Translations under genes and position numbers: made by a program | Part shown: positions 8,613 to 16,779 of the stretch, piece after piece | Numbering within the stretch: the stretch's first letter is position 1 | Layout: each line of letters starts with the position of its first letter | Assembly (NCBI GenBank): GCA_963786765.1 | Contig: CAWBAJ010000019.1 | Coordinates: 62,001 to 126,000, forward strand | Reading direction: 5' to 3' | From: DATKNA01 sp963786765 | GTDB lineage: Bacteria > Actinomycetota > Actinomycetes > Actinomycetales > Kineosporiaceae | Length of the DNA stretch: 64,000 bases | The notes under the pieces: model-generated | Database searches by the model: none | What the model saw: the letters and a program-made list of their open reading frames with translations, nothing else | Told to the model about the DNA's origin: nothing

Positions 8613-9026
8613 ATGGGAACTGTGACCACCGGCAGCGCCAGGAAGGTGAGCAGGCGGCGCCGGCCGGAGGAGCTGGCCGCCCCCGCGTGCACGTTCCTGG
8701 GGGGCGGAAGCTCCCTGGAGGCGATCGTCGAGCTGCAGCCCGAGGACCTGCCGCACGCGCTGCTCGACCTGCACCGCGTCGTCACCCACGCAGTCCAGCG
8801 CGGCGCCAGCCGGGTGGTGGTGGACGTGTCCCGCGTCGAGTGCCTCACCTCCACGACGATCACCGCGCTGCTCTGGGCCAGGCGCCGCTGCCAGGCCCGC
8901 GGCGGAGCCGTCGTGCTGCGGAATCCGAGCGCGCGGAGCATGGACCTGATCATCCGGACGGGCCTCTGGGACGTCCTCGAGGTCGAGGCCGGCGCGCCCC
9001 GGCCCGGGATGCGGCGGTCGTCGTGA
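8613..9026 (+). CDS. STAS-domain protein (anti-sigma factor antagonist-like)
   Basis: A 137-residue protein whose core fits the STAS fold of SpoIIAA/RsbV antagonists: SRVVVDVSRVECLTSTTITALLWARR contains the usual strand-helix with a Ser/Thr-rich switch segment, followed by ARGGAVVLRNPS. The N-terminal 40 residues are basic and variable. It overlaps by 4 nt with a downstream gene encoding a degenerate phosphatase-like protein, which suggests a partner-switching signalling pair. No anti-sigma kinase is next to it. Confidence 0.72.
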   Translation: MGTVTTGSARKVSRRRRPEELAAPACTFLGGGSSLEAIVELQPEDLPHALLDLHRVVTHAVQRGASRVVVDVSRVECLTSTTITALLWARRRCQARGGAVVLRNPSARSMDLIIRTGLWDVLEVEAGAPRPGMRRSS

Positions 9027-9586
9027 CGATCGAGCTCCGGCCGGCGGCGCGCATCGACGTCCGCGGCTCGCACGACTGCCTGGCCGCGACCGCGAGCGGC
9101 CGCGGGGCAGCGGCGATGGTCGTCGACCGCGGCGACACCCGGCTCCTCGCCGTCTGGGAACCCCTCCTGGCGGAACCCGGTCCCGCGCTGCGGTCGCACC
9201 TCGCGCTGGCGCTGCAGCACTTCTCGCCCGCCGAGGTCGTCGCCTGGTGCCGGGACGAGGGGGCGAGTGTGGTGGTGGCGGAGGTGAGCGGCCACGACGT
9301 GCAGCTGGTGGGCTGGGCCGCGCCGTCCGTGCTGCACGTGGCGGCGGACCGTCCCGGGCTCACCCCGTTGCCCGTCCCGACGGTCCAGCCCGTGTCGGTG
9401 CGCCTGAAGGCGGGGGAGGTCCTCGTGCTCTGCTCCCCGGGCGTGCTGGTGGAGCCGCCGGCGTGCCTGCACGCGGACGCGGTGGGGCTGTGCCCCGCAG
9501 GCGGCGTGGCCGCCTGGGACTGGGCGTGGCAGGGGCTCGTCGAGCCGATCGCCCAGGGGGCGGTGGCCCTCCTTCAGGCGTCCTGA
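9023..9586 (+). CDS. Divergent PPM/SpoIIE-like protein, probably non-catalytic
   Basis: A 187-residue protein starting at a GTG that overlaps the STAS gene stop. GRGAAAMVVDRGDTRLLAVWE and LKAGEVLVLCSPGVLVEPP resemble strands of SpoIIE/RsbU-type phosphatases, where the second usually reads TDG followed by a Glu. Here the metal-binding Asp-Gly pair is replaced by Pro-Gly, so metal-dependent catalysis is doubtful. The pairing with a STAS protein supports a role in a partner-switching system. The assignment rests on weak similarity and context; it could also be an unrelated hypothetical protein. Confidence 0.55.
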   Translation: MTIELRPAARIDVRGSHDCLAATASGRGAAAMVVDRGDTRLLAVWEPLLAEPGPALRSHLALALQHFSPAEVVAWCRDEGASVVVAEVSGHDVQLVGWAAPSVLHVAADRPGLTPLPVPTVQPVSVRLKAGEVLVLCSPGVLVEPPACLHADAVGLCPAGGVAAWDWAWQGLVEPIAQGAVALLQAS

Positions 9587-9593
9587 GCCGGGG

Positions 9594-10031
9594 TCACTGC
9601 CCGGTCCGGGCGCCGCGCTCCTGGACGAGGCCCCCGACGCAGGCGACGAGCATCAGCGCGGCCATGATCTTCTCGTTCCACCAGGCCCCCATGAGGTCGC
9701 CGAAGGGCGCGTAGCCGAACGCGAAGGACTCGAGCCCGAGCGCCAGGGCGACAACGGCGAACGCGATCAGGTAGCGGACCCGGTGCGTCCGCGCGCGGAA
9801 CCAGCAGACGGAGGTGAGCAGGAGCAGGAGGATGAGCCCGCGGTCGCGCAGTGCCGCGTCCTGGCCGTCGATCGTGCGCGGATACCCCATCGCGAAGGTG
9901 GAGCAAGCGAACCACGCGGCGAGCAGGACGCCGATCAGCGCCGGGGGTGTGCAGCGAGCGGCGTGCGGTGGGGCTGGGGAAAGGAGTGCTGACTGTATCC
10001 ATGTCTTCAGCGTACTCTTGCATTGTGCCAT
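9594..10031 (-). CDS. Hypothetical four-helix membrane protein
   Basis: A 145-residue protein with four predicted membrane segments: around residues 30-48, 66-80, 84-104 and 116-136 (IMAALMLVACVGGLV). The start ATG at 10031 gives MAQCKSTLKTW, a short amphipathic leader. No family was recognised. It ends 8 nt from the convergent phosphatase-like gene and is on the same strand as the MMPL remnant upstream. Function unknown. Confidence 0.6.
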   Translation of the reverse strand: MAQCKSTLKTWIQSALLSPAPPHAARCTPPALIGVLLAAWFACSTFAMGYPRTIDGQDAALRDRGLILLLLLTSVCWFRARTHRVRYLIAFAVVALALGLESFAFGYAPFGDLMGAWWNEKIMAALMLVACVGGLVQERGARTGQ

Positions 10032-10072
10032 GGTTCTAGCTGAGAGGGCACGCGACGGCGTGGAGGTAGGAG

Positions 10073-11026
10073 TCAGGCATCGGCGACGGCCGACAGCGCG
10101 TGCTCCGGCTTGGTCCCGCGCCGGTCCCGGAAGTGCGGGCCAGGCCGGCCGCTCGCGGATCCCACGAGAACGAGCAGGCAGGGGACGAGGACCGACCGGA
10201 CGATCACCGCGTCGATGAGGACGCCGGCCGCCATCGTCAGCCCGATCTCGTGGAACGGCCGCAACGGGATGAGCGCGAGCAGCCCGAAGCTCACCGCGAG
10301 AGTGACGGCGGCCGCGTTTATGGCACGCGTCGACTGAGGGACCGCGAAGACGATGGCCTCGCGCAACGGCCGGTGCCGCGCCTCCTCCCACACGTGGCCC
10401 ACCCCGAAGATGTTGTAGTCGGAGCCGAGGGACACCAGTAGTACCGCGGTCGCGAACGGCACGTAGAAGGTGATGCCCTCGGCGTCGAGCGTGCCCTGGA
10501 AGACGAACACGGTGATGCCCAGTGCCGCGGTCAGCGCGAGCACGCTGCAGGCCAGCAGGTACAGCGGCGCGACCAGGGCACGCAGGAACACGACCAGCAG
10601 CAGCAGGTTGACGATGACGGCGGCGATGCCGATCCGGTACAGGTCCCTGCTCGTGCTGGACGCGAGGCCCTGGCCGAGGGCCGTGTCACCGGCCAGGGAG
10701 ACGGCGACGCCGTGCAGCCCGCTGGCCGTGACGAGGTCCGGCAGGACCTCGCGCAACAGGCCGACGTCGTGGATGGCCTTGGCGCCCAGCGGGTCGCTGT
10801 CGAGCACGACGAGCATGCGGGCGGCGTCGCCGCTCGGTGCGAGCACGACGCCTGCCGGCGTCCCGGTGAGCCGCCGCGCGGCCGGGAGCACGGAGGCCAG
10901 CTGGTCGGCCCCGAACACCCCCGACACGCCGGGCCGGGTCGCCAGGGACCGCTCGAGCCGGATCAGCGCCGGGAGCTGGCAACCGACACCGGGCCCTTGG
11001 ACGAGCAACGTGGTCGGCGACGTCAC
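10073..11026 (-). pseudogene. MMPL/RND-family transporter, C-terminal remnant
   Basis: The 317 residues match the C-terminal half of actinobacterial MMPL transporters. An extracytoplasmic porter-like region (SPTTLLVQGPGVG to SLAGDTALGQG) is followed by five or six membrane helices including YLLACSVLALTAALGITVFVF, the typical SLGSDYNIF and GVLIDAVIVRSVLVP. A full MMPL protein has over 700 residues with two such halves; nothing resembling the first half lies upstream on this strand. The GTG at 11026 falls within conserved MMPL sequence (upstream codons still read AAAGFAPGV), so this is most likely a 5'-truncated gene. Confidence 0.7.
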
Positions 11027-11194
11027 CCCGGGCGCGAACCCCGCGGCGGCCTGCTGGCTGCGGCGGGCGCGACCGCGCTCGGCGCCGGGGTCGCCGCGCT
11101 GCGTCTGGGGAGCGCTGGACGGCGCTAGTTGTGCCCGGGTCGCCGTTGTCTGCCGACACGCCTGGCGCGGTCACCTGCGAGCGGCGGCACGTGG

Positions 11195-11254
11195 CATCAT
11201 CAAAAGATGTAGCTCTGCAAATGATAACGCGGGCACGAGGGAAGGGGTTCCGGA
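11195..11254 (+). promoter_or_regulatory. AT-rich leader of the His-rich peptide gene, possible metal-regulator site
   Basis: In a very GC-rich region, 11195-11227 is a clear AT-rich island containing CATCATCAAAAGATG and GCAAATGATAACGC. The second loosely resembles actinobacterial Zur/Fur boxes (AAAATNATTTTCA type). A GAAGGGG ribosome-binding site precedes the GTG at 11255. The peptide encoded next is packed with His, which is why metal regulation is suspected. The site is a candidate only. Confidence 0.4.
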
Positions 11255-11410
11255 GTGGACCAGCCACAGGAGCACCGCCAGCACGAGCAGCACGACCACG
11301 CGCACGGACAGGACTGCGGGCACGACACCGTGCAGCACGGCGACCACGTCGACTATCTGCACGACGGCCACCGGCACGCCCAGCACGACGATCACTACGA
11401 CGAGCACTGA
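11255..11410 (+). CDS. Small histidine-rich, probably metal-binding peptide
   Basis: A 51-residue protein starting at GTG and ending at 11408-11410. About one third of residues are His; one Cys lies in DCGHDTVQHGDHVDYL, and the C-terminus is DDHYDEH. The pattern HGDHVDYLHDGHRHA recalls small His-rich proteins found in many actinobacteria near zinc-responsive genes, sometimes annotated as zinc-transporter related although there is no membrane segment. It likely binds or buffers Zn or Ni in the cytoplasm (inference). A ribosome-binding site and an AT-rich promoter-like region precede it, and a strong hairpin follows. Confidence 0.72.
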   Translation: MDQPQEHRQHEQHDHAHGQDCGHDTVQHGDHVDYLHDGHRHAQHDDHYDEH

Positions 11411-11724
11411 CCGGGTCTGATGAGCCCCCGGGCACGGTGTGAGCGGAGGCCCCCAGCACTGTGCCCGGGCCGAACCCCCGGGCCTCGTTGAACGTCACGG
11501 GGGGCGCAACGGTGCGCTCAGGGCACGTTCGCGTCCCTCGTGATGTTCAACGTCGGTCGGCAGGGGCGCCACGGCACCGAGGAACGTGATCGATGTGCCC
11601 GAGCGCGTGCTCACGCACGCCAAATCCGCGTGCGTGAGCACACGCTCGACCACACGCTCGGTGGCGACGCACGCCGCCGAGGGCCGCTCGTGGCCGGGAG
11701 GCCGGGCGTCTGACAGGTCGAGGG
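11411..11724. other. Non-coding region with three inverted repeats
   Basis: No convincing gene. Three separate inverted repeats follow one another: 11427-11439 with 11457-11469 (12 of 13 pairs), 11486-11502 with 11535-11552 (imperfect, ends CGTTGAACG), and 11608-11621 with 11629-11642 (14 perfect pairs, 7-nt loop). The first is placed like a terminator for the His-rich gene. The others have no obvious role. Confidence 0.6.
11427..11469 (+). terminator. Hairpin after the His-rich peptide gene
   Basis: Arms 11427-11439 and 11457-11469 pair at 12 of 13 positions, starting 17 nt after the stop codon. There is no T-run, as is common for actinobacterial intrinsic terminators. Confidence 0.5.
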
Positions 11725-12476
11725 GTGCCCGCCAGTGACCACTCTGAACATGCCGAGGACTTCCGCGCGCCCTGGCCGAACTGGCCGAGGCCTTCACGGA
11801 CCTGGTGGCGGCACTGCGCTGTGGGAGGGATCAGTCCCTGTCGCCGGCCAGAATCGTGGACCTCGCGATCCGTTGCATGCCCCGCGCCCAGCATGTCGCG
11901 ATCACCGGGCACGTGGACGGGACACTGCGCGACCTCGCCGCCAGCAGTGGGCTGCCCGCGCACGTCGACCGCATCCGGGCGGAGACGGGGGAGGGTCCGG
12001 CCTTCGACCTGGTCGAGTCCAACGACCTCGTGCTCACCGACGACCTGAACGACGAGCCTCGCTGGCCCGCGTTCAGCCACCGAACGGTGGCGGAGACGGG
12101 AATCCGGTCGATCGTTGCCTACCGGCTCGCCCTCAGCTCCCGGCACCGTGCGGCCCTCTGCTTCTGTTCCGATTGGCCGTTCGCCTTCGATCAGATCGCG
12201 ATCTCGACCGGCGCGATCTTCGCGGCCTACACCTCGCTGGGCGCCGGGCAGGAGCTCCTCGTCGGCGAGCCCGTGGGGCGGGAGCGCGCCGGGGAGGTCC
12301 ACAGGGAGATCGGAGTGGCCGTCGGCATCCTCATCGCCGCTTGGGGTCTGAGCACGGAGGCGGCCTACCAGCGGCTGCATTCGGCCAGCCGGGTGCTGGG
12401 GCAATCCCTCGCGCAGACGGCACGCCAAGTGATCGATCATCGCTGGCTCCCGGGGGCCGGCCCGGCCACGTCGTGA
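11725..12476 (+). CDS. GAF-ANTAR domain regulator, frameshifted near the start
   Basis: From about 11775 the frame encodes an N-terminal helix (LAELAEAFTDLVAAL), a GAF domain, and a C-terminal ANTAR domain (REIGVAVGILIAAWGLSTEAAYQRLHS). ANTAR proteins bind dual-hairpin RNAs and act as antiterminators. The natural start appears to be the GTG at 11725 (MPASDHSEHAEDFRA) in another frame, joined after one extra base near 11770; otherwise translation would begin at the GTG at 11805. The GAF domain could sense a small ligand or redox state. Two domains are clear; the target RNA is unknown. Confidence 0.8.
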
Positions 12477-12546
12477 TGCTCCCCCGAACGGCCGGAATCT
12501 GTGCTCTCATGCATCTCATGGTGGCTGCGGGCAGTATCATGGGACG

Positions 12547-13023
12547 ATGACCCGGCCCATGGATGATCTGGACGAGGACGTCGAAGAGACCCTGACGGCC
12601 TCCCGTGCGCTCGTCGGGATCATCGCCCGCTCGCTCGCCGAGGTGCTCGAGGATGTGACCCTTCCGCAGTATCGCGTGCTCGTCGTGCTCTGCGCCGAGG
12701 GTCCCCTACGCAGCGGCGTCTTGGCCGAGCGGCTCGGGATCCACCAGTCGACCCTGACCAGAACGGCTGACCGCCTGGTCGCGCAGGGGCTGATCCGCCG
12801 GGATCCGAGTCGGGAGAGCCGGCGCGAGATCCTCGTCGACCTGACCGACGCCGGCCGCCATCTGGTCGTGCGGACCCTGCACCAGCGCAGCCGCGACCTC
12901 CGTGAGGTGCTGGAGCGCGTCCCCGCCAAGGATCGCAAGAAGATCCGCGCCGGCTTCCGCGCGTTCGCCGAGGCGGCCGGGGAGCCGGAGGCCGGTCACC
13001 TCCTGACGCTCGGGGTCGGCTGA
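12547..13023 (+). CDS. MarR-family transcriptional regulator (paralogue 1)
   Basis: A 158-residue winged-helix regulator. TLPQYRVLVVLCAEGPLRS begins the DNA-binding core, the recognition helix lies in LGIHQSTLTRTADRLVAQ, and the wing is RRDPSRESRREILVDLTDAG. It is complete. It closely resembles the MarR gene at 21740-22209, including the acidic N-terminus and LTASRALVG, so the two are recent paralogues or duplicates. No divergent partner is next to it: upstream is the GAF-ANTAR gene in the same direction, so its target is unclear. Confidence 0.9.
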   Translation: MTRPMDDLDEDVEETLTASRALVGIIARSLAEVLEDVTLPQYRVLVVLCAEGPLRSGVLAERLGIHQSTLTRTADRLVAQGLIRRDPSRESRREILVDLTDAGRHLVVRTLHQRSRDLREVLERVPAKDRKKIRAGFRAFAEAAGEPEAGHLLTLGVG

Positions 13024-13041
13024 GCGTTCGAGCCCGAGGGC

Positions 13042-13476
13042 TCACGAGCTCTCCCGCTGCTCGAGGCCGACGGCGGCGCGCAGCTCGGCGCAGTCCTGGC
13101 GCAGCTGCGGCCGGTCGTCCGCCAGCGACTCCATCAGGTCCGCCAGGGCGTCCGCGACCTCGTTCAGCTTGTCCTGCACGGCCTCGTCCGACCGCATCTG
13201 GGTGTTCTGCAGGAGCGCCACGAGCAGGAACGTGACGATCGTGGTCAGGGTGTTGATGATCAGCTGCCACGTGTCGACGCTGTGGAACAGGAAGTAGGAC
13301 GGCGCCCAGATCACGACGAGCAGGACGCAGAGCGCAAAGAACCAGGCGCTTGCCGCGAGTCTCGACGCCACGGACGCGAAGCGGTCGAACACCGACAGGT
13401 GCTCGCTGATCTCGCTGGGCCTGTGGACTCGGGCGTCCGTCGAGCCATGCCTGGCTCGCGTGCTCGTACTGGCCAT
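13042..13476 (-). CDS. Low-affinity iron permease-family membrane protein
   Basis: A 144-residue protein with two membrane helices: around residues 38-63 (SAWFFALCVLLVVIWAPSY) and 71-90 (WQLIINTLTTIVTFLLVAL), then NTQMRSDEAVQDKLNEVADAL. The second helix followed by a conserved Asn-Thr-Gln and a soluble helix is the hallmark of the iron-permease (PF04120) family, often small in bacteria. The name comes from a yeast protein; an iron role here is unproven. It is divergent from the GH15 gene and convergent with the MarR gene. Confidence 0.78.
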   Translation of the reverse strand: MASTSTRARHGSTDARVHRPSEISEHLSVFDRFASVASRLAASAWFFALCVLLVVIWAPSYFLFHSVDTWQLIINTLTTIVTFLLVALLQNTQMRSDEAVQDKLNEVADALADLMESLADDRPQLRQDCAELRAAVGLEQRESS

Positions 13477-13580
13477 CCTGACCTCCGGTCACCTCGATCG
13501 ACTCGCGTTCCCGAAACGCATGTCCTACAACAAGTATAAGTGACACGCATCGATCCGCGATCGCGATTGAGAGGCAGACG

Positions 13581-15476
13581 ATGGCGCTCCGGCTGGAGGA
13601 CTACGCCGTTCTCGGCAACACCCGCAGTGCGGCCGTCATAGGCGTCGACGGGTCGATGGACTGGCTCTGCGTGCCCCGCTTCGACAGCGGCGCCTGCTTC
13701 GCCGCGATCCTCGGCACTCCTGACAACGGCCGCTGGCTGATCGCGCCGCGGGGGGACGTCAAGGAGCGGCGGCAGCGCTACCTCGGTGACACGCTCGTCC
13801 TGGAGACGACGTTCGAGACGTCGCAGGGCCGCATCCGTGTCCTCGATGCCATGCCGCTGCCCCGTAACCACACGGACGACGCCGCCTGCGTCGTCCGCGT
13901 CGTGGAGGGCCTGCAGGGGCGGGTCGACGTTCGCAGCGAGCTGACCGTGCGGTTCGACTACGGGCACATCTTCCCCTGGGTGCAGCACCAGGAGGGCCGC
14001 CTGCTGCTCGCGGCCGGGCCGGACGCCGTGATCCTCGACTCCGACGTCCAGCACGAGGCCGATGACGACGCCGACCTCTGCGCGCACTTCGCCGTGAGCG
14101 AGGGGCAGCGCGTCGAGCTCTCCCTCACATGGTTCCCCGCGGGTGCGCCGGCGCCGGCCGCGCCGAACCCCCGCGCCGAGGTGGAGCGTGCCCGCAACTA
14201 CTGGCAGGAGTGGGCGGACCGCGGCACTTACCACGGGCCGTACCGGGAGGCCGTCGTCCGGAGCCTGCTCCTGCTGAAAGGACTCTCGTACGGGCCGAGC
14301 GGCGGGATCGTGGCAGCGGCGACGACGTCGCTGCCCGAGGCGCTCGGCGGCGTCCGCAACTGGGACTACCGGTTCTGCTGGCTGCGCGACGCTACATACA
14401 CCCTGCTCGCCCTGCTGCACGGCGGGTACAAGGACGAGGCTGTGGGCTGGCGGGAGTGGCTGCTGCGCGCGCTCGCCGGCAAACCGGACCAGATGCAGAT
14501 CATGTACGGCGTCGACGGCCGGCGGCGGCTGACCGAGGTGGAGCTCGACTGGCTGCCCGGCTACGAGAAGTCCACGCCGGTGCGCGTCGGCAACGCCGCC
14601 CATGCCCAGTTCCAGCTCGACGTCTACGGCGAGCTCATGGACGCGCTGCACCAGTCACGCGAACACGGGATATCCCCGAACGAGCATGCACTCGACGTCC
14701 AGCGGGTGCTCATGAACTTCCTCGAGTCGCGCTGGGACGAGCCGGACGACGGGATCTGGGAGGTCCGCGGCCCCCGCCGGGACTACGTGCACAGCAAGAT
14801 GATGGCGTGGGCAGCCGTCGACCGTGCCGTCAAGGACGCCGAGCGGCACGGGCTGGACGGGCCGGTCGACGAGTGGCGGAAGCTGCGGTCACACATCCAC
14901 GACGAGGTCTGCGCGAAAGGCTACGACGACGAGCGGCAGACGTTCACGCAGTTCTACGGCAGCCGGGGCCTGGACGCGGCTCTCCTGCTGATGGCGCCCG
15001 TGGGGTTCCTTCCCGCGGATGACGACCGGGTGCGGGGGACGGTGCGTGCCATCGAGCGGGAGCTGCTGGACGAGGGGTTCGTGCACCGCTACAACGCGGA
15101 GGCGGACGCCGGCGGCGACGGCCTGCCCGGCAAGGAGGCCGCGTTCCTGCCCTGCACCCTGTGGCTCGCCGACAACTACCTGTTGCAGGGCCGCACGGAC
15201 GAGGCGCGCAAGGTCGTGGATCGCGTCCTCGCGATCCGGGGGAGCGCCGGGCTGCTGACCGAGGAGTACGACGTCAAGGCTCATCGGCTGGTGGGAAACC
15301 TGCCGCAGGCGTTCAGTCATGTGCCGCTCGTCAACACGGCGATCAGCCTGGCGAATCCCGACGGACCGGTGAACAACCGCGGCAGGGGCAGCCGGCACGA
15401 CAGTGACAGCGCGAGCGACAAGGGCGGCGGCCGGGGCGGGGGCAGCGATAGCGACTCCGGTTCCAGTAGCGGGTGA
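13581..15476 (+). CDS. Glycoside hydrolase family 15 protein (trehalase/glucoamylase-like)
   Basis: A 631-residue GH15 enzyme. YAVLGNTRSAAVIGVDGSMDW opens the N-terminal beta-sandwich. The (alpha/alpha)6 barrel carries NWDYRFCWLRDATYTL, LPGYEKSTPVRVGN, DYVHSKMMAWAAVDRA and FLPCTLWLADNYL, matching actinobacterial GH15 members, several of which are trehalases. The last 40 residues are low-complexity Gly/Ser/Asp, beyond the family end. Given the GlgE-TreS genes in this window, trehalose or alpha-glucan hydrolysis is likely. There is no signal peptide, so it acts in the cytoplasm. Confidence 0.9.
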   Translation: MALRLEDYAVLGNTRSAAVIGVDGSMDWLCVPRFDSGACFAAILGTPDNGRWLIAPRGDVKERRQRYLGDTLVLETTFETSQGRIRVLDAMPLPRNHTDDAACVVRVVEGLQGRVDVRSELTVRFDYGHIFPWVQHQEGRLLLAAGPDAVILDSDVQHEADDDADLCAHFAVSEGQRVELSLTWFPAGAPAPAAPNPRAEVERARNYWQEWADRGTYHGPYREAVVRSLLLLKGLSYGPSGGIVAAATTSLPEALGGVRNWDYRFCWLRDATYTLLALLHGGYKDEAVGWREWLLRALAGKPDQMQIMYGVDGRRRLTEVELDWLPGYEKSTPVRVGNAAHAQFQLDVYGELMDALHQSREHGISPNEHALDVQRVLMNFLESRWDEPDDGIWEVRGPRRDYVHSKMMAWAAVDRAVKDAERHGLDGPVDEWRKLRSHIHDEVCAKGYDDERQTFTQFYGSRGLDAALLLMAPVGFLPADDDRVRGTVRAIERELLDEGFVHRYNAEADAGGDGLPGKEAAFLPCTLWLADNYLLQGRTDEARKVVDRVLAIRGSAGLLTEEYDVKAHRLVGNLPQAFSHVPLVNTAISLANPDGPVNNRGRGSRHDSDSASDKGGGRGGGSDSDSGSSSG

Positions 15477-15584
15477 GACAGACCCGCGGTGGGGGAGGCC
15501 CCGAAGCCGTCCGCTACGGGGGCTGTCGGGTGACTCGGTGGGCCGCTCCCGCCGTTCGTCCCGTCCGTGTCTGCCTGACGGGCT

Positions 15585-15645
15585 GCCCGAGTGTCCGCCC
15601 GAGTGTCCGCCCGACTGTCCGCCCGACTGTCCGCCCGACTGTCCT
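15585..15645. repeat. 12-bp tandem repeat
   Basis: Unit TGTCCGCCCGAC (first copy ends in G) is repeated at 15592, 15604, 15616 and 15628, with partial copies on both sides. It lies between the convergent GH15 and enolase-superfamily genes, just after the stop of the latter. Confidence 0.8.
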
Positions 15646-15658
15646 CCCCCGGGGCTGA

Positions 15659-16768
15659 TCAGCGGGTGCGGAAGTGCTCGGCGGACGGCGCCAGGCTGAT
15701 GCCGTGCCCGGCGACGGACAGGTCGGGAGTCATCGCCCCGCCCTTGGCCTCCGGCGCGCCGTCGAGGAGCAGGTGCTCGATCCGGACGTGGTCGTGGAAC
15801 CACTCCACATGCCGGAGGTTCGTGACCGACGCCGCCACGGGGGCGTGCAGGGCGGGCGCGCAGTGGGCGGACACCTCGAGGTTGTGCGCTGCCGCCACGG
15901 CGGCGATCCGCTGCCACTCGGTGTAGCCGCCACATCGCGTCGCGTCCGCCTGCAGGCAGTCCACGGACCGCGCCGCGCAGAGCCGCTGCGCCTCCACGAG
16001 CGACCACGCGTACTCCCCGGCCGCGACGTCGGCCCGCACCGCCGACCGCACCTCGCGCAGGCCGGCCAGGTCGTCGGAGCTGACCGGCTCCTCGAACCAG
16101 GTCACGCCGAGGTCGTCGAATCGCCGTCCCATCCGCACCGCCTGGCCGACCGAGTAGCCGCCGTTGGCGTCGACGAACAGCTGGACGTCGTCCCCGATCG
16201 TCTCGCGCGCGATGCGCACCCGGGCCAGGTCCCTGTCCTCCCGGGTGCCCCAGGACTCGCCGATCTTGATCTTCACGCGGGGGATGCCGTCGCCGTCGAC
16301 CCAGCCGCGAAGCTGCTGGCGCAGGGTGTCGTCGTCGTAGGTCGTGAAACCGCCGCTGCCGTAGACGGGGACGTCGTCGCGGGCCCGCCCGAGCAGCCGC
16401 ACCAGCGGCACGTCGAGCAGCCGCGCGGCGAGGTCCCACAGGGCGACGTCGACGGCGGACAGGGCGCACGATGCGACGCCCGGGCGGCCGACGTTGCGCA
16501 GCTGCTTCTGCATGGCCGACCAGGCGGCCGGGACGTCGAGCGCGTCCCGGCCGCAGACGACGTCGAGCAGCTGGTCGCAGACGACGTCCGCGGCGGCCGC
16601 CGCCGCGTACGTCCACCCGAGGCCCACCCGGCCGCCGGCCCGTGCCTGGACCGTGACCATGGTCGTCCGCGACCACGTCATCGTGCCGTCGGCCTCGGGG
16701 GAGTCGGTGGGGATCGTGTAGACGGCGACGTCGAGGTCCTCGACGCGCACGTCCGGCGCCGCGGTCAT
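15659..16768 (-). CDS. Enolase-superfamily (mandelate racemase/muconate lactonizing type) enzyme
   Basis: A 369-residue protein with the capping domain and modified TIM barrel of the superfamily. The base is in RVKIKIGE (Lys-x-Lys); metal ligands are in LFVDANGGYS, TWFEEPVS and VAAGEYAW; the His of EVSAHCAPALH follows. This fits the mandelate-racemase subgroup, which abstracts protons from sugar acids or related carboxylates. The ATG at 16768 lies 11 nt downstream of the PoxB-like gene with a GACGAGG site. Co-transcription with PoxB and the FAD/Fe-S dehydrogenase suggests catabolism of a hydroxyacid or sugar acid. The substrate is unknown. Confidence 0.88.
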   Translation of the reverse strand: MTAAPDVRVEDLDVAVYTIPTDSPEADGTMTWSRTTMVTVQARAGGRVGLGWTYAAAAAADVVCDQLLDVVCGRDALDVPAAWSAMQKQLRNVGRPGVASCALSAVDVALWDLAARLLDVPLVRLLGRARDDVPVYGSGGFTTYDDDTLRQQLRGWVDGDGIPRVKIKIGESWGTREDRDLARVRIARETIGDDVQLFVDANGGYSVGQAVRMGRRFDDLGVTWFEEPVSSDDLAGLREVRSAVRADVAAGEYAWSLVEAQRLCAARSVDCLQADATRCGGYTEWQRIAAVAAAHNLEVSAHCAPALHAPVAASVTNLRHVEWFHDHVRIEHLLLDGAPEAKGGAMTPDLSVAGHGISLAPSAEHFRTR

Positions 16769-16779
16769 CGCCGGCCTCG

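Noticed and set aside
10712..11128. Plus-strand frame with a hydrophobic end (LLAAAGATALGAGVAALRL)
   Set aside because: It is antisense to the conserved MMPL remnant and has no start signal or family similarity.
13030..13043. Hairpin GAGCCC/GGGCTC between convergent MarR and permease genes
   Set aside because: Only a 2-nt loop and it overlaps the permease stop codon, so it is weak as a terminator.
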